A DNA stretch of 64,000 nt, from the NCBI GenBank assembly GCA_019188255.1, contig JAETXT010000016.1, positions 496,001 to 560,000 on the forward strand, written 5' to 3'. Numbering within the stretch: the stretch's first letter is position 1; every line of letters begins with the position of its first letter. The notes below the pieces were generated by a model. It did no database searches. It was not told the DNA's origin and worked only from the letters and a program-made list of their open reading frames with translations. Origin of the DNA: Verticillium longisporum (Eukaryota; Ascomycota; Sordariomycetes; Glomerellales; Plectosphaerellaceae). Shown piece by piece: positions 46,054-56,790 of the stretch. The position numbers and the translations under genes were made by a program.

Positions 46054-47737
46054 ATGGCAATGAGTTCCGATACCCGATTGAGTTTGCAGGACTTCCTACA
46101 ACCACTCCATGTCGACCTTGATAAAACACACAGCCTATCAAAGGCCTTCTACCACAACTTTATCCATCTCGCGGCTGATGACCTTGCTCAGTTCTTGCCC
46201 ACGCCCATCTCCGAATCCATTCTGAAACCTGTCAGCAAGAGTGGCCACGGAAGGTGAGCTTGTCTTCACCTGCATGAAGCTGCACCCTGTCACCCTGCCA
46301 CAAGCTAACCCCTTTGTAGACATCTTGCTATTGACATGTGAGTACTTCGCCCTTTGTGACATTGACCATACTCACTCTCTCAGTGGCGGTTCCAATCTCA
46401 GAGTGGGCTTCATCGAACTGTCGCCAGAGGAGGCTGTCTCCCGCGAGGGTCATGGTCTGACCAATGGGGCCTCCAATGGGGCCTCCAATGGCGTTTCCAA
46501 CGGCGCGACCCGTGTCGCCCGCCTCAAAGAGCAGTCGTGGCCCATCGCCGAGCATCTCAAGAGCATGAACGATACTAAACTATTCGACTGGATCGGCGAA
46601 TGCATCGCCGCCGTCGTCACCGAAGGCTGCCGCGCCTGGGCCCTTGCCGCCGACGAGCCGATACCCTTGGGTATCACTTTTAGTTTTCCTATGGTCCAGC
46701 GGTCCCTCAATGAAGCCTCTATCATAGCCATGGGCAAGGGATTCGCCATCCATGGCGATGTCGAGCTTGGATCTTTGTTACTGACTGGCTACAACAAGTC
46801 CCGCCGAGAGCTGCCGCCGTTTCGCACCGCCGCCATAGCCAATGACTCGGTCTCGACGCACGTCTCCTTCAACTACTTATACGGCGAGGACAGCCGGAAG
46901 AAAGCAGCCATGGGTCTCATTGTAGGCACGGGTTGCAACGCAACCATCCCTCTGAAGCTCGCCGCCCTCCATGAAAGCAAACGACCTGCAAGGATTAGCC
47001 TGCTCCCGGGCGAGGCCCCAGAGCAAGTCCGCATCGCTGTCAACACGGAGTGGAGTATCAAGGGCTCTGCACCGCCACTCCAAAAACTCGGCCTGATAAC
47101 GAGGTGGGACGAGGCTCTCGACGCCGCTGGCGAGATGCCTGGTTTCCAGCCGCTGGAATACATGACAGCAGGGCGCTACCTGGGCGAGCTGGGGCGACTC
47201 ATGCTGCTAGACTATCTCGATAGTCGTCTGGGTGTTGATATCTTGGCGTTACCCAGCGCGTTGTTGACGCGCCATGGCATGACGACGACCTTTCTGAGCC
47301 ACTTCCGACCACTGGACCCAGAAGCGCTGGTTTCTCAGCTGGAGACTGAGTTTCCCACCAAGGCGCCTTTCCAATGGACGACCGACATGGCCACGGCGCT
47401 CTATCACATGAGCAAGGCAATCGAAGTCCGTGCGGCAGGCATCGTGTCTGCTGCTGTGGTGGCGCTGCTTCGCATGGCTGGTGATATACCAGAGGCAGGC
47501 GACAGCAGCGGCGCTGAGGAACCCAGGGAGCTGGGTGTCGGGTACACCGGAGGCTGCATTGCGCATTTCCAGGATTACCTACACGATACACAGCGCTTTC
47601 TCGACGAGCTGGTAGCAAGAGATCTGGGAGATAAACCGCCTGTACGCATCGTGCTGAGTCCTTGTCATGATGGTGGTATCAAAGGAGCAGGCATCCTAGC
47701 TGCAGCAGCAGAGTCGAGCCTCGACAGGGAAACATGA
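46054..47737 (+). CDS. Divergent hexokinase-family protein
   Basis: Hexokinase-fold protein of 523 residues from three exons: 46054-46253, an 18-nt micro-exon 46320-46337, and 46384-47737. The micro-exon supplies the start of the phosphate-binding loop; spliced it reads HLAIDIGGSNLRVGF. Other family segments are LGITFSFPMVQRSLNEASI, AIANDSVSTHVSF (catalytic Asp in the ND pair), LIVGTGCNATIPL, NTEWSIKG and VGYTGGCIAHFQDY. It lacks the WTKGF motif of classical glucose-phosphorylating enzymes (here AMGKGF), so it is more likely one of the divergent fungal types: N-acetylglucosamine kinase-like or a regulatory HxkC/XprF-like protein. An inserted NGASNGASNGVSNGA repeat (about 46460-46510) is unusual. 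The frame is intact. Confidence 0.88.
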
Positions 47738-47938
47738 CCACCGGAATCATGATACATGTGCCCTCTTCGGTCCGGTTTGAAGCATCCATGAATAAATTTA
47801 TGAACATGATTATGAACACATGGCCTCGACCACGTTCGACTAGAGCTCCGAGCTCTCCCACCCAAACTCCTAACGTACATCCTCGCTTGAGTCCACCTGG
47901 TACATGTAACCAAACTCAAGTCATTCCCACCCCATTCA

Positions 47939-48577
47939 TCACGATGCACCACAAGACACGCCTCTCAGAAACGCCCAGAGCAAAGCCAAAACCGGCACAA
48001 TAAAGGCCCAAGCCCTGATCCCGCCCAAGGACAACCGGTGCCTTCCCTTTCTCCGCCGCTGCTCGCACCGCCCCGTCCCGAACACCACGCACCCGAGCCC
48101 GGCCCGGCTCTCGCACTCGCCGTGCATGCGCCGCCGGCGGATGACGCGCCCGACGCCGCCGCGGCAGAAGCGCAGGTCGCTGGCGAGGTCGCAGCCGCGG
48201 CCGCACGAGGGGCACGCGAGGCGCTGGTCGCGGCGCTCGAGGAGCCAGGCGACCTTGAGGCGGACGCCCGTGTCCGTCGTCTGGAAGAAGTGGCGGTTCG
48301 TGTGCTTCAGCGAGAGGGCGTCTGGGTAGGAGAGGTGCGCCGTGATGAGCGACTGGAGCTCCGGCGGCAGGGTTGGCAGCGTGGGCGGCGGGGGAGGGGT
48401 GTCTTCTGATGGTGGGAGCTCTTCGTTTTCACTGTCATTTTGCGTCGTGCTTGGATCCTGGTGTGTTGTCGTCTGGCGTGGTGGTGGTGCCCGGTTTAGG
48501 TGTGAGCATGAGGTTGAGCATGAGGTGGTGGCGGGTGGCGGGGTTGGCGCTGGCCCAGCTCGTAGGATGAGGGTCAT
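47939..48577 (-). CDS. F-box-like protein with Cys-rich motif and C-terminal hydrophobic segment
   Basis: 212 residues from ATG 48577 (MTLILRAGPAPTPPP), no intron. After a Pro/Thr/Ser-rich leader comes an F-box-like helix set, LPPELQSLITAHLSYPDALS followed by LKHTNRHFF, then TGVRLKVAWLLERR. A Cys cluster (CPSCGRGCDLASDLRFC) and RRRRMHGECESRAGLGC come next. The end is hydrophobic (AWAFIVPVLALLWAFLRG), suggesting membrane attachment. This combination recurs in small ascomycete F-box proteins. A substrate-adaptor role in an SCF ligase is inferred from the F-box only; no substrate-binding repeats are present. Confidence 0.75.
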   Translation of the reverse strand: MTLILRAGPAPTPPPATTSCSTSCSHLNRAPPPRQTTTHQDPSTTQNDSENEELPPSEDTPPPPPTLPTLPPELQSLITAHLSYPDALSLKHTNRHFFQTTDTGVRLKVAWLLERRDQRLACPSCGRGCDLASDLRFCRGGVGRVIRRRRMHGECESRAGLGCVVFGTGRCEQRRRKGRHRLSLGGIRAWAFIVPVLALLWAFLRGVSCGAS

Positions 48578-49047
48578 GGCGACGGGTACTCCAATTTGAT
48601 TTGGGAACAAGAATATGGCTGGCGTATGATGTCCGAGTTATTGCGGGAAGAGATGCATACAACCTGACGCCCTGCTGCATGCGATGGCATTCACTTTGTA
48701 TCGTACTGCTGCCTGCTGCGCCAGGCGGTGACTGAAGTCGTGGCTCCTTCGGAATCCTGGCTGCCTGCGGGAGGCGTCGCGCGAGTGCAGGGGCCAATGC
48801 TGACAGCCCTGGCTGAGAACTATTGAGTGGCGATGAGGGACATGGGTAATTCGCGACTGAAGATGGCATCAATATTGTGACAGCGAGTGTTAAGTAAGCG
48901 TGTTGTCTCTTCAATGTGCTGCCTAGCAATGCCAGATAAAATCTCTGGGCTGGCCAGACCAGAGAATGAATGCAACACCTGGATGCCATTTATTTCTACT
49001 ACTACTCGGACAACTAGTTCGTCAAGTCGTCGAATGCTGTCCTACGT
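48578..49047. other. Intergenic region
   Basis: 470 bp between the F-box gene start and the stop of the TPR/TIR-like gene. No supported feature. Confidence 0.55.
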
Positions 49048-51825
49048 CTACCCCAGAAGCTTGCTCTGTCTTTCTAGAAACAACACCTTGGGCCGATCCG
49101 ACTCAAAAGTCAGCTTCTTCTCCGCCATGACGATCTCCATGTCCAACGCACCCTCGCGCAGCTCCCATGTACCGCGCTCTGTCTCAATGTGCTCATACCA
49201 CAGATGGAGTCCATACGCTCGCCTCAGCTGCTGCACCATCATCACCTCTACCGAGCACCAGGCGCGCTCGTAGTACTGTCCATCGACCAGGCTGATGACG
49301 GCGTTGCACTGGGCCACGATCATCGGCAGCGCAGAAACCCCTGGCATCGGGTCATCCTGGTCCACACAGCTGTGGTCGAGCCAGATCCCGAGACGCGAGG
49401 CTTCGACTGATGAGTGCAACCTGAGAAAGGCCTCCACAGCGGTGACCATGCGCCCGAATTGCGTGTTGTTAACATCGTCTGGCGAATCGCGTGACTTTTC
49501 CGTGTTGATCCAGCGGTAGGAAATGAAGATGACAAATTCAACAGTGTCTGGTTGATGGGAGAGGGTCGATCGAGAGACCAGAGGCAAGACGAGGCCGTCG
49601 TTTGATCGCGGGAGTCTTCCAAAGGCGAGGAACTCGGTGTATCGCAAAACCTTGAGACGGTCAAACATACGGCCCCTCTCTCCATCTGAGGACAAGCTCT
49701 CGTCATATGTGTGCCGCAGTGATCGCAGTGATTTGGTGGCGTCACCTCCGTTGGACAGTAGTACAGGTCTCAATTTCTCTTGAAAGAGCTCGCGGTATCC
49801 TTTCCGGAGCTTGGCCTCCACTTGCAACCTGGCAACCTCAGGCTGCCGATGGTCCCCAAGCTGACGGCGAAGGCCTTCGAGGACAAGGTCTTCCATGGCT
49901 GCATCGCTGTTAAACACGGAGTGATCGAGCGCTGTGTAGCCTTGGTTGTCCACGAGATCCATGTTGGCGCCCACGTCTACAAGCTCGCGCAAGTACTCAT
50001 AATTTTGGCTGGAAGGCTCCTTGCAGAGTGCAATCGCGCACGAGCAGGCGCTCGGCAGGTTGAACTGCGCCATGGCCTCTTCCACCCCGCCCTGGAAAAG
50101 TAGTGCTCGTCCATAGAAAAATCTCGAGAGGGCCATGACGGCTGGGTCTTCGAGCGTGTGAGAAAGTTTGAGGGCGGCATGTGCAGCGTCGACCGCTGCC
50201 TGTGTGTTGCCTTGCACTGCAAAACAGAGCGAGAGGCGAGACTGGCCGATAGACTCCCAGGTGACAGCCAGTTGTCGACGAGAAGCTGCCTTTGCCGGGC
50301 TTACACCGTCAGCAGCTACCTCGCCTAGATGTTGCGCCAGCTGGACACGTTCATTCAACTGGGTTATGGCCAAGTCCAGCAGTCGACCGTCATGACGCTG
50401 TTGTGAGAGCTGGAAATTAGCCATGCCCAAGTTCCCAACGGCACGGCATAATGGCTTCTTCCACTGCAGCTTTTTCGCCGCATCATACAGAAGCTGAAAC
50501 GCTTTTTGGGCGTCGTCCAGACGCCCCATGTGCCGCGCAACAACGCCGAGCTCGCCGCTGAGGATGATCAGCTCCTGTGTGGCTTCGTCCCCGTTCTCGA
50601 TCAGCCCCTGTTGCAAGAATGCCATGGCCTGCTCGTAGCGTCCGATACATCGATTGGCCAGGCCCAGTTCTTTCAAGACGCGGCATCGATAGAACTTTGC
50701 GTGGGCGAAAGATGCGAATGTGTCGCATATCGAAAGAGCATAGCTGAAGTCACGGAGAGCCCCCTCCCACTCAGCCTGTTGAGCGTGCTTCTTGCCACTC
50801 ATCATACGGCTGACCTAGGAACGCGTTGCACCAATGGCTTGAGCTAGGAGAGCAGGTGTGAGTCCATCGGGAACCTGGGCTGTTGGGCGAGGTTCGACGC
50901 CAGTCGGCACAAGGCTGGCAGCATTGTGCGAGGATCCGCGGCTGGAGTCCTGGTAGCATAATGTGGCATGAAACTCTTCAGGAGGGACGATCGTGGCGTG
51001 GTATACTCCTGAAGCAATAGAGTACACAGCATTGTGACTGTGTAGGTCTTGAGGTATTGGCGAGGCGCGCACCATGACGCTCGTGTTGCCCGTCGGAAGT
51101 ACCTGGGTATGATGCTTTGTGCCACTATTGGTGCAGATGCGATGTGTGGCAAGAGTCGGGTCAGATGTCTCCTCGACCTGGTATGAGCAGATAGCCCCTT
51201 TGCTAGCAAGCACAAAATTCTGCGCATAGAGTTTTTCGGAGCGAATCGGCATACTGACAACTCGTTGAGAGCCTGGTAGTAACACGCGAATCTCGACCCG
51301 CTCTTGAGATTCATTCAGAGCACTTTCGTAGATTTTCAATCCGAGGAAGCCATGTGCAGACATCGAGAGACTCCATATCTGAGAGTCGCCAGCGTCGGCA
51401 GAGAGACCCTGTTGAAGGAGGCGCCAAACGAGATCAATGTCATACAAGGGCAGCGCTTGATCATCTGGGCCTTTCCGACGTAGAATGGCGACACCAAGGG
51501 CGACACTTCGGATGGCCTTTAAAGTGTTATCCGACTCGAGACATTTCGTCTCGAGTTCCCACTCGCCGACGGTGCGTGAGGTCAAGCCATCATTTCGAGG
51601 TTTGCCCCATGACACGAGGCGTTGAATGACGTTCTCCGGAAGGGCGGCTGCTAATGCAGTTCCACGTATAGCTTGGCAAAGCTCATCCCCCCGAATTCTG
51701 ATGTTCGTGGCATCGGCTTGCTTCAAGCCGGAGATTGTGCACTGTGAGTCAATTGCAGCCATCATCCCGCCTGTTGGACAGCCATGTAAGCCCAGCCGTG
51801 TCAACTTTCTCTCACGAATACTCAT
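49048..51825 (-). CDS. TPR-ankyrin-TIR-like protein with unknown N-terminal domain
   Basis: One frame runs 51825 to 49048, broken only by TAG at 50815-50817. The upstream part (336 codons, MSIRERKLTRLGLHG...) matches no domain I know. The downstream part (585 codons from ATG 50805) starts GKKHAQQAEWEGALRDFSYA. It has TPR-like helical pairs (about 1-245), one ankyrin-like unit (YLRELVDVGANMDLVDNQGY, about 270-310) and a C-terminal TIR-related domain (about 420-545). This domain shows VIFISYRW (box 1-like), IWLDHSCVDQDD and YYERAWCSVEVM. Glu520 in WCSVE sits where plant TIR NADases carry their catalytic Glu in WCLDEL. A 60-nt intron (GTTCCC to TTCCTAG, 50815-50874) would remove the TAG and keep frame, but its donor is weak. 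Otherwise the stop is real, or two genes exist. Role in self/non-self or stress signalling is inferred from architecture. Confidence 0.75.
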
Positions 51826-52401
51826 ATTTGGTCAAGGTCCTTCATAGCTGCGAGTCGTGCTTCTGATCCGGATTCGATCTTCATGGGATCCCCTTCGTCC
51901 ACTGCGTCGCTCTTAAAATGCTGCACCAGTTGGAGGAATTATGGGAAGGATGCCGTGGGGAGCACAATGCAGAGCTACTGCAACATCTGACGCGTGGTCT
52001 CCACTGGAAGCCCAATACTGCCTGCATCTTTATTGCAAGAAGGATCGATACCCGTGCCGAATATGATGCATGCAGTCCTTCGAGGATGCTGACTGACTGA
52101 CCTGATTGGCAGACCGGAATAGCGTCGATGGCATGAATAAGGCGCAGCTCAGCAGAGCATGGGTCATGAAGGTAAGGTGCTCTGGCCGACTGGTGGTGTC
52201 AATCAGGCAGCAGACGCCTGTCCACATGTCGGAGCACGCCACGTGACTTCGTGTCAGGCAACACCCGTCATCACCCAAGCGCGTCTCAATTGCCCCTCCA
52301 TGATAAGTACTACTGTCTCGCACAAGTCGTGACGCAACATGGGTCGAACGGCCCACCCGACGGACTCAATCCCCTCGACATGGTCTTGATTCTTCTTCGA
52401 C
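51826..52401. other. Divergent intergenic region
   Basis: About 580 bp between the TPR/TIR-like gene and exonuclease V. No clear TATA element, repeat or reading frame seen. Confidence 0.55.
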
Positions 52402-54050
52402 ATGGCGTCCCTTTCAACGCTGGATGACGACAGTGACTACGAATTTTCGCTGGAAGAGGAGACACTCCTGAGCCAGCTGGTCACAGACCACACCACAAAG
52501 CAGCCGATTATACCCATTGCGTCGGCGATTCTTCCGAACAATGTAGAAACACCGCCACGGTCTCAACCAGATCATGCATTTCACGACGCCCAGGCTGGCC
52601 ATGGGTTCGCGCTCAAGCGTCCATCTGGTGCGTGGGCCAAGGACCCCAAGTCGTGGTCCACAGGCAGCCTGGCAGAACCACCGAGCGCCCTCGAGAGGGC
52701 TCTGCGTGACGACCAAGTTGTCAGCTATCCCGATCGTGAGTCACCATACCTCGCGACAATATTTCACTGAAACTGACTGACCTGAAGCGTCTAGTCGGCA
52801 GAGCATTATCCGCCTTTGCAGCCCCTGAAGCCCCAACGCAAACAGGAACCCGTTCTGTTGCCGACCCGGACTCTGACACGCGCCCGCCGCTCGTACGCTT
52901 TCGGTCATTTCCCAAGAAGCCTTTTTCAGTGAGCGATCTGACAGCTGGATCATGGTGCGAGCTGCAATACTTCTACACGTTGACAAGACTTCCGTTTGGC
53001 AGAAAGACCCGGACGGTGGCTATGAAGGAGGGCACAAAGCTACACAAGGAGCTCGAGGATGAAGTGCACACAACGGTCCGTGTTGAGGTTGTGAGCAAAG
53101 AGGATGCATTTGGCCTGAAGGTGTGGAACTTGATACAGGGCCTCAGAACGCTGCGCGACACGGGCCTGACGCGTGAGCTCGAGGTCTGGGGTTTTGTGGA
53201 CGGTAACCTCGTCAATGGCGTCATTGATGGCCTGAGTTACGACCACCCTGATCCAGAGTTTGAGGCCGAGCTACGACAAAGCCAAGAGTCGCAACCTAGC
53301 ATCACCGACTACTTTGCGTCACAGAAACCTGGCATGCAAAGAATACCGCAAATCTACCTAACCGATGTCAAGACTCGGGGCAAGCGCAGCACGGCCAACG
53401 CGGCGCAGCTGAGGCCGGCCAAGGTGCAGCTGTTTCTGTATCACAGATTCTTATCGGTGATGGCAGCTGAGAAGCTGGACTATCTACGAGTATTCCGGCG
53501 GTACAATCTTGACCCTGATGAGCCCTTTTCCGACTCGTTCATCGCACAGATTGCGAGTCTACACGACGACGAATTCTTTGATATCGACCATCCAAGCGAT
53601 GACGAGTACGTGCCCAAGCCTTCCGGCAGCCAACAGCTCGCAGACTGTTCTCAAACATCAACTGCCTCTTCGGCCCCGGATTTCATCAAGTACAGGACAT
53701 TACGCGAGCTTCTGCCCCTGCTAGTCGCTGAGCTGAAGCAGACATTCCCTCATGGCGCCGACTCTGTTGGTCGTCTCCTTTCTGTGGAGTACCGATACCG
53801 CGCCGACGGGTCGCTGATCGACAACCGCATCTTTCCCATGGATGACGCCGCCCTAGATTCCTACCTCGGCGGTACCATGCAATGGTGGAAGGCAGAGCGG
53901 GAGCCAAAGGGCGTGCAGATCGAGGACGCCTGGAAATGTCTGTATTGCGAGTTCGCCGAGGTGTGCACCTGGCGCAAGTCGATGGACGAGGGGAGACTGC
54001 GAAGCTCACGGGAACGGCTGGAGGTGAAGAGGAAGAACAGCGGCCAGTGA
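52402..54050 (+). CDS. exo5: Exonuclease V (Exo5/Dem1)
   Basis: Single-strand-specific bidirectional DNA exonuclease of the PD-(D/E)XK fold with a 4Fe-4S cluster; the yeast enzyme is needed for mitochondrial genome maintenance. Exons 52402-52735 and 52795-54050 (59-bp intron with CTGAC branch) give 529 residues. Visible: SDLTAGSWCELQYFYTLTRL (first cluster Cys), KEGTKLHKELEDEV, VWGFVDGNLVNGVIDGLSY, IYLTDVKTRGKRS (Asp and Lys of the nuclease core), KVQLFLYHRFL, and the C-terminal trio of cluster cysteines in KCLYCEFAEVCTW. The N-terminal 130 residues are variable and probably disordered. No strong mitochondrial presequence is obvious. Reading frame intact. Confidence 0.93.
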
Positions 54051-54728
54051 TGGCGAAGAGCCGGATCCGGCGTGAGTTTTGCTATTCGCCTGCATCTTTT
54101 TGGATACGGACACGCCAGAGTGCGCAGTATGTTATGACTGATGAATACTTCGATATACCAACCTATCTCGGACCCCATTCGTGCCTCGGATTGCTGAGAC
54201 GTAGCCAAGTACCTGTAGCATGTGGGTGATATTTTTCTAGCCATTCTTTTGCACCCCTAGTCTACTATGACGGCGTTGCTGTTGCAGTCTCGGATTGCGC
54301 TGAGCCAAATGCGTTCCATATGTCCGCTGAGGTGCCTCTTCCACAAGATGAAACGCAGACCACTCCTTGCATCAGGAGGCTTACTACCTGTGCTTGAAGA
54401 AGCAGTTTCTGGAATTACATACAGTCATTCGTCCCGGGTGTCCTAACCGGGCGAGAAGCGTGAGTGGGCTCAAGCTCCACGCGACTGCCATCTTGCAGTA
54501 AGGATTCGTGGACGGTGAGCCAACGGACACCTCGAAGCCACTGTTTGCAGTACCGGCACATCTCGTTCTACTACCCGCAGGTTTCCGGTTCGCCTGTATG
54601 CCGGACCAACGCACAGCCAGACCGGCTCGGCACTGGCGTCCGTCAGTAATTGCAGCATTGCTAAGCTGGACCATCGTCTCCCACGGGAGGCTTTTCCCGA
54701 CGTATCATGAAGCTTGGATGGTTGAACT
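54051..54728. other. Convergent 3' intergenic region
   Basis: About 0.7 kb between the 3' ends of exonuclease V and the YwbE-domain gene. No supported feature. Confidence 0.6.
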
Positions 54729-55325
54729 TCAGTCAAAGTGGCTCGCAACATGATGCTCAACAGCAGCAGCATCCCCCTCAAACGCACCACAGACTGGGCA
54801 GGTCACAATCTCAGCCTTCGCACGCTCAACGGCTGGACTGGGCTGAAACCCATCGTCTCTGGAAGGCGCTGGATCGTCAGCCTCGGGAGGGGACGGGCCG
54901 CCCTTGCCCTTGCGCTTTGTCTTTGCAGGCTTGATATACGCATCCAAGCCTATCGTCTGCGAGGGGCGATCCGGCTCGTCACGGTACTGGCGGGGTCCGC
55001 CCTGACGGCCTGGACCTCTGGATGTCGCGGGCGCCCAGCTGGCTGCGTCAAGGGCCACTGCCATCTCGGAAGCGGCAGGCTGAGACCCGGCTTGCGCCGC
55101 GCCGGCCATGGACTGGACCCTGCCGACCCTCCCGTCGGCGAGGCGGACTTTTATCCCGCGGGGGTGGTTGCCACGGGTGAGCACATCCTGGACGGCGCCG
55201 GAAACCGTTCGGCCTGTTGGCTGATCGGCCTTGAGGACAATGTTGACGCTGGCGCCGCGGACGACGGCTGTTGTTGTTGGAACCCGAGTCATGAGGAGGG
55301 ATCTTCTGAGATTGGCGAGAGACAT
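54729..55325 (-). CDS. YwbE (DUF2196) domain protein with C-terminal zinc finger
   Basis: 198 residues, single exon. Residues about 13-75 are a YwbE/DUF2196 domain (RGASVNIVLKADQPTGRT, VQDVLTRGNHPRGIKVRLAD, GRVGRVQSM), a small module widespread in bacteria and fungi without a firm function. After a disordered Pro/Gly/Arg/Lys-rich linker, the last residues form a C-x2-C...H...H zinc finger (TCPVCGAFEGDAAAVEHHV, then ASHFD), similar to ubiquitin-binding UBZ or C2H2 fingers. ATG 55325 was chosen; ATG at residue 12 (MTRVPTTT) is also possible. A nucleic-acid or ubiquitin-linked role is inference from the domains. Confidence 0.85.
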   Translation of the reverse strand: MSLANLRRSLLMTRVPTTTAVVRGASVNIVLKADQPTGRTVSGAVQDVLTRGNHPRGIKVRLADGRVGRVQSMAGAAQAGSQPAASEMAVALDAASWAPATSRGPGRQGGPRQYRDEPDRPSQTIGLDAYIKPAKTKRKGKGGPSPPEADDPAPSRDDGFQPSPAVERAKAEIVTCPVCGAFEGDAAAVEHHVASHFD

Positions 55326-56653
55326 TCAAAGGCGGAGGTTGGGAATGGATGTTGCTCTTAGAATCAAGACTCTCAAGATCAACCAGAGGCGGCCATGAAA
55401 TGCTGTCGTGGGGCTGTCAAGAGGTGATCCAATTTAGGCGTCTTGCCTCTGTAATATTCTTTGCATGTTGTCATGTTGTGCTTGGGGATGACGTCACGTG
55501 GCCAGGGAGAATTGGCCGGAGCTTCACGCCTGAGGTCAATCCCTCACCTCGTTCTCTACTCTTTCTTGGGGCGTTGGGACATGACCTAACAGTCCGTCAG
55601 TCAATTGATTTCTGGGAAATTTGGCGGAATTTTATTCTTTGTCTGTTGATGTTGGAGTGTTGAAATCCTGTCACCGAGCTATTCATGCATGTTGTACGGA
55701 GCACTGGTCTGCCTCGCTCAGCAGGTATGGTCCCTGAAGCTTGGAGGAGGGCCTTATGGGCATTTGGCACTTGGCTGCATGCTGCACTCGATCGCGGCTC
55801 CCTTGCAACATCAATTGCCTCGACCATCATGAACTTTACTACCTAAGCATCAAAGGTCTATGTTTGGGAGTACTAACCAGGGTGAATCAAGGATATGGTG
55901 AATGCATTTGCAGATGTTGGCCTCCTGAGCAACTACAAGGCGGATGCCACTCCTAGACATTCATCCGCGGACGGGCCGCTAAAGAAGCTATTGATGCGGG
56001 TACTTGGTATGTCGGCATTTATTCTGACCATGGCATTTCTGGATTCTTTCCGCAAGAAGGCTTTTTCATTTTCTGTGGCTGAGAAAGGAAGTTGTATGAA
56101 CGCCTTTGCGAACGAATATGACTTTTCATGAGACTGTCCAGCGAATTGCCGTAGCCAAGTAATTGCCCCGTCCTAGAGCCTCTCCCGTAGACTTAACCCC
56201 CTTGCAGCATTGTCGGCCCGTTCAACGGGATCGCCGAGGTATTATTGCTGCAATTGCTGCAGCTCGTCGGTACGGAAGCTGATTTCGTTGGCCGCGACCA
56301 GGTGTGCTGGGCCACTCAGCTGAAGGTCTAGGTACGCAGAGGCAGCGCTCAGTCAGCCGTGGTACCACTTCGCCGACGCAGTAAGACGGGGGGCTGTGGC
56401 ATCGATATATGAACAAACGGAGCTGAGGAACGTATTCGACCGAAAAGCTCCCCAGCAACGGGCTCCTGCGGCAGGGCTATGCAACAACACAGCTGCATTC
56501 GGATGGAGGCAACCGGTCGGTGGTGAGCCAGCGGTCGTGAAGTTGCAGAGTAATCGGCGACCAGAACACGGAGTTGCCCGAACTCACTGCTTCGTTTCAT
56601 TCAAGTTGAAAGAAAGATCTCGAGAGGGCTCTCATGTGAATTCGCTGGTGTTG
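55326..56653. other. Intergenic region upstream of the NPP1 gene
   Basis: 1.3 kb between divergent genes, with lower GC than its surroundings in the middle. No supported gene; short frames near 55.9 kb show no motif. Confidence 0.55.
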
Positions 56654-56660
56654 TATATAA
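56654..56660 (+). promoter_or_regulatory. TATA box of the NPP1-family gene
   Basis: TATATAA stands 137 bp before the start codon and is followed by a CA-rich leader ending CTTCAAAG before the ATG, the arrangement of a strongly inducible fungal promoter. It is the clearest TATA element in the window. Confidence 0.6.
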
Positions 56661-56790
56661 GTCGAGTCCACCAAGCCCGCTGAGATCCAAGTTCTTTCCC
56701 CATCACTACACTCCAATTTCATATTTCACGAGCCTTGTCCTTCTGCGAACAATTCAAGACAAACAGAGTCAACACATACTATCTTCAAAG

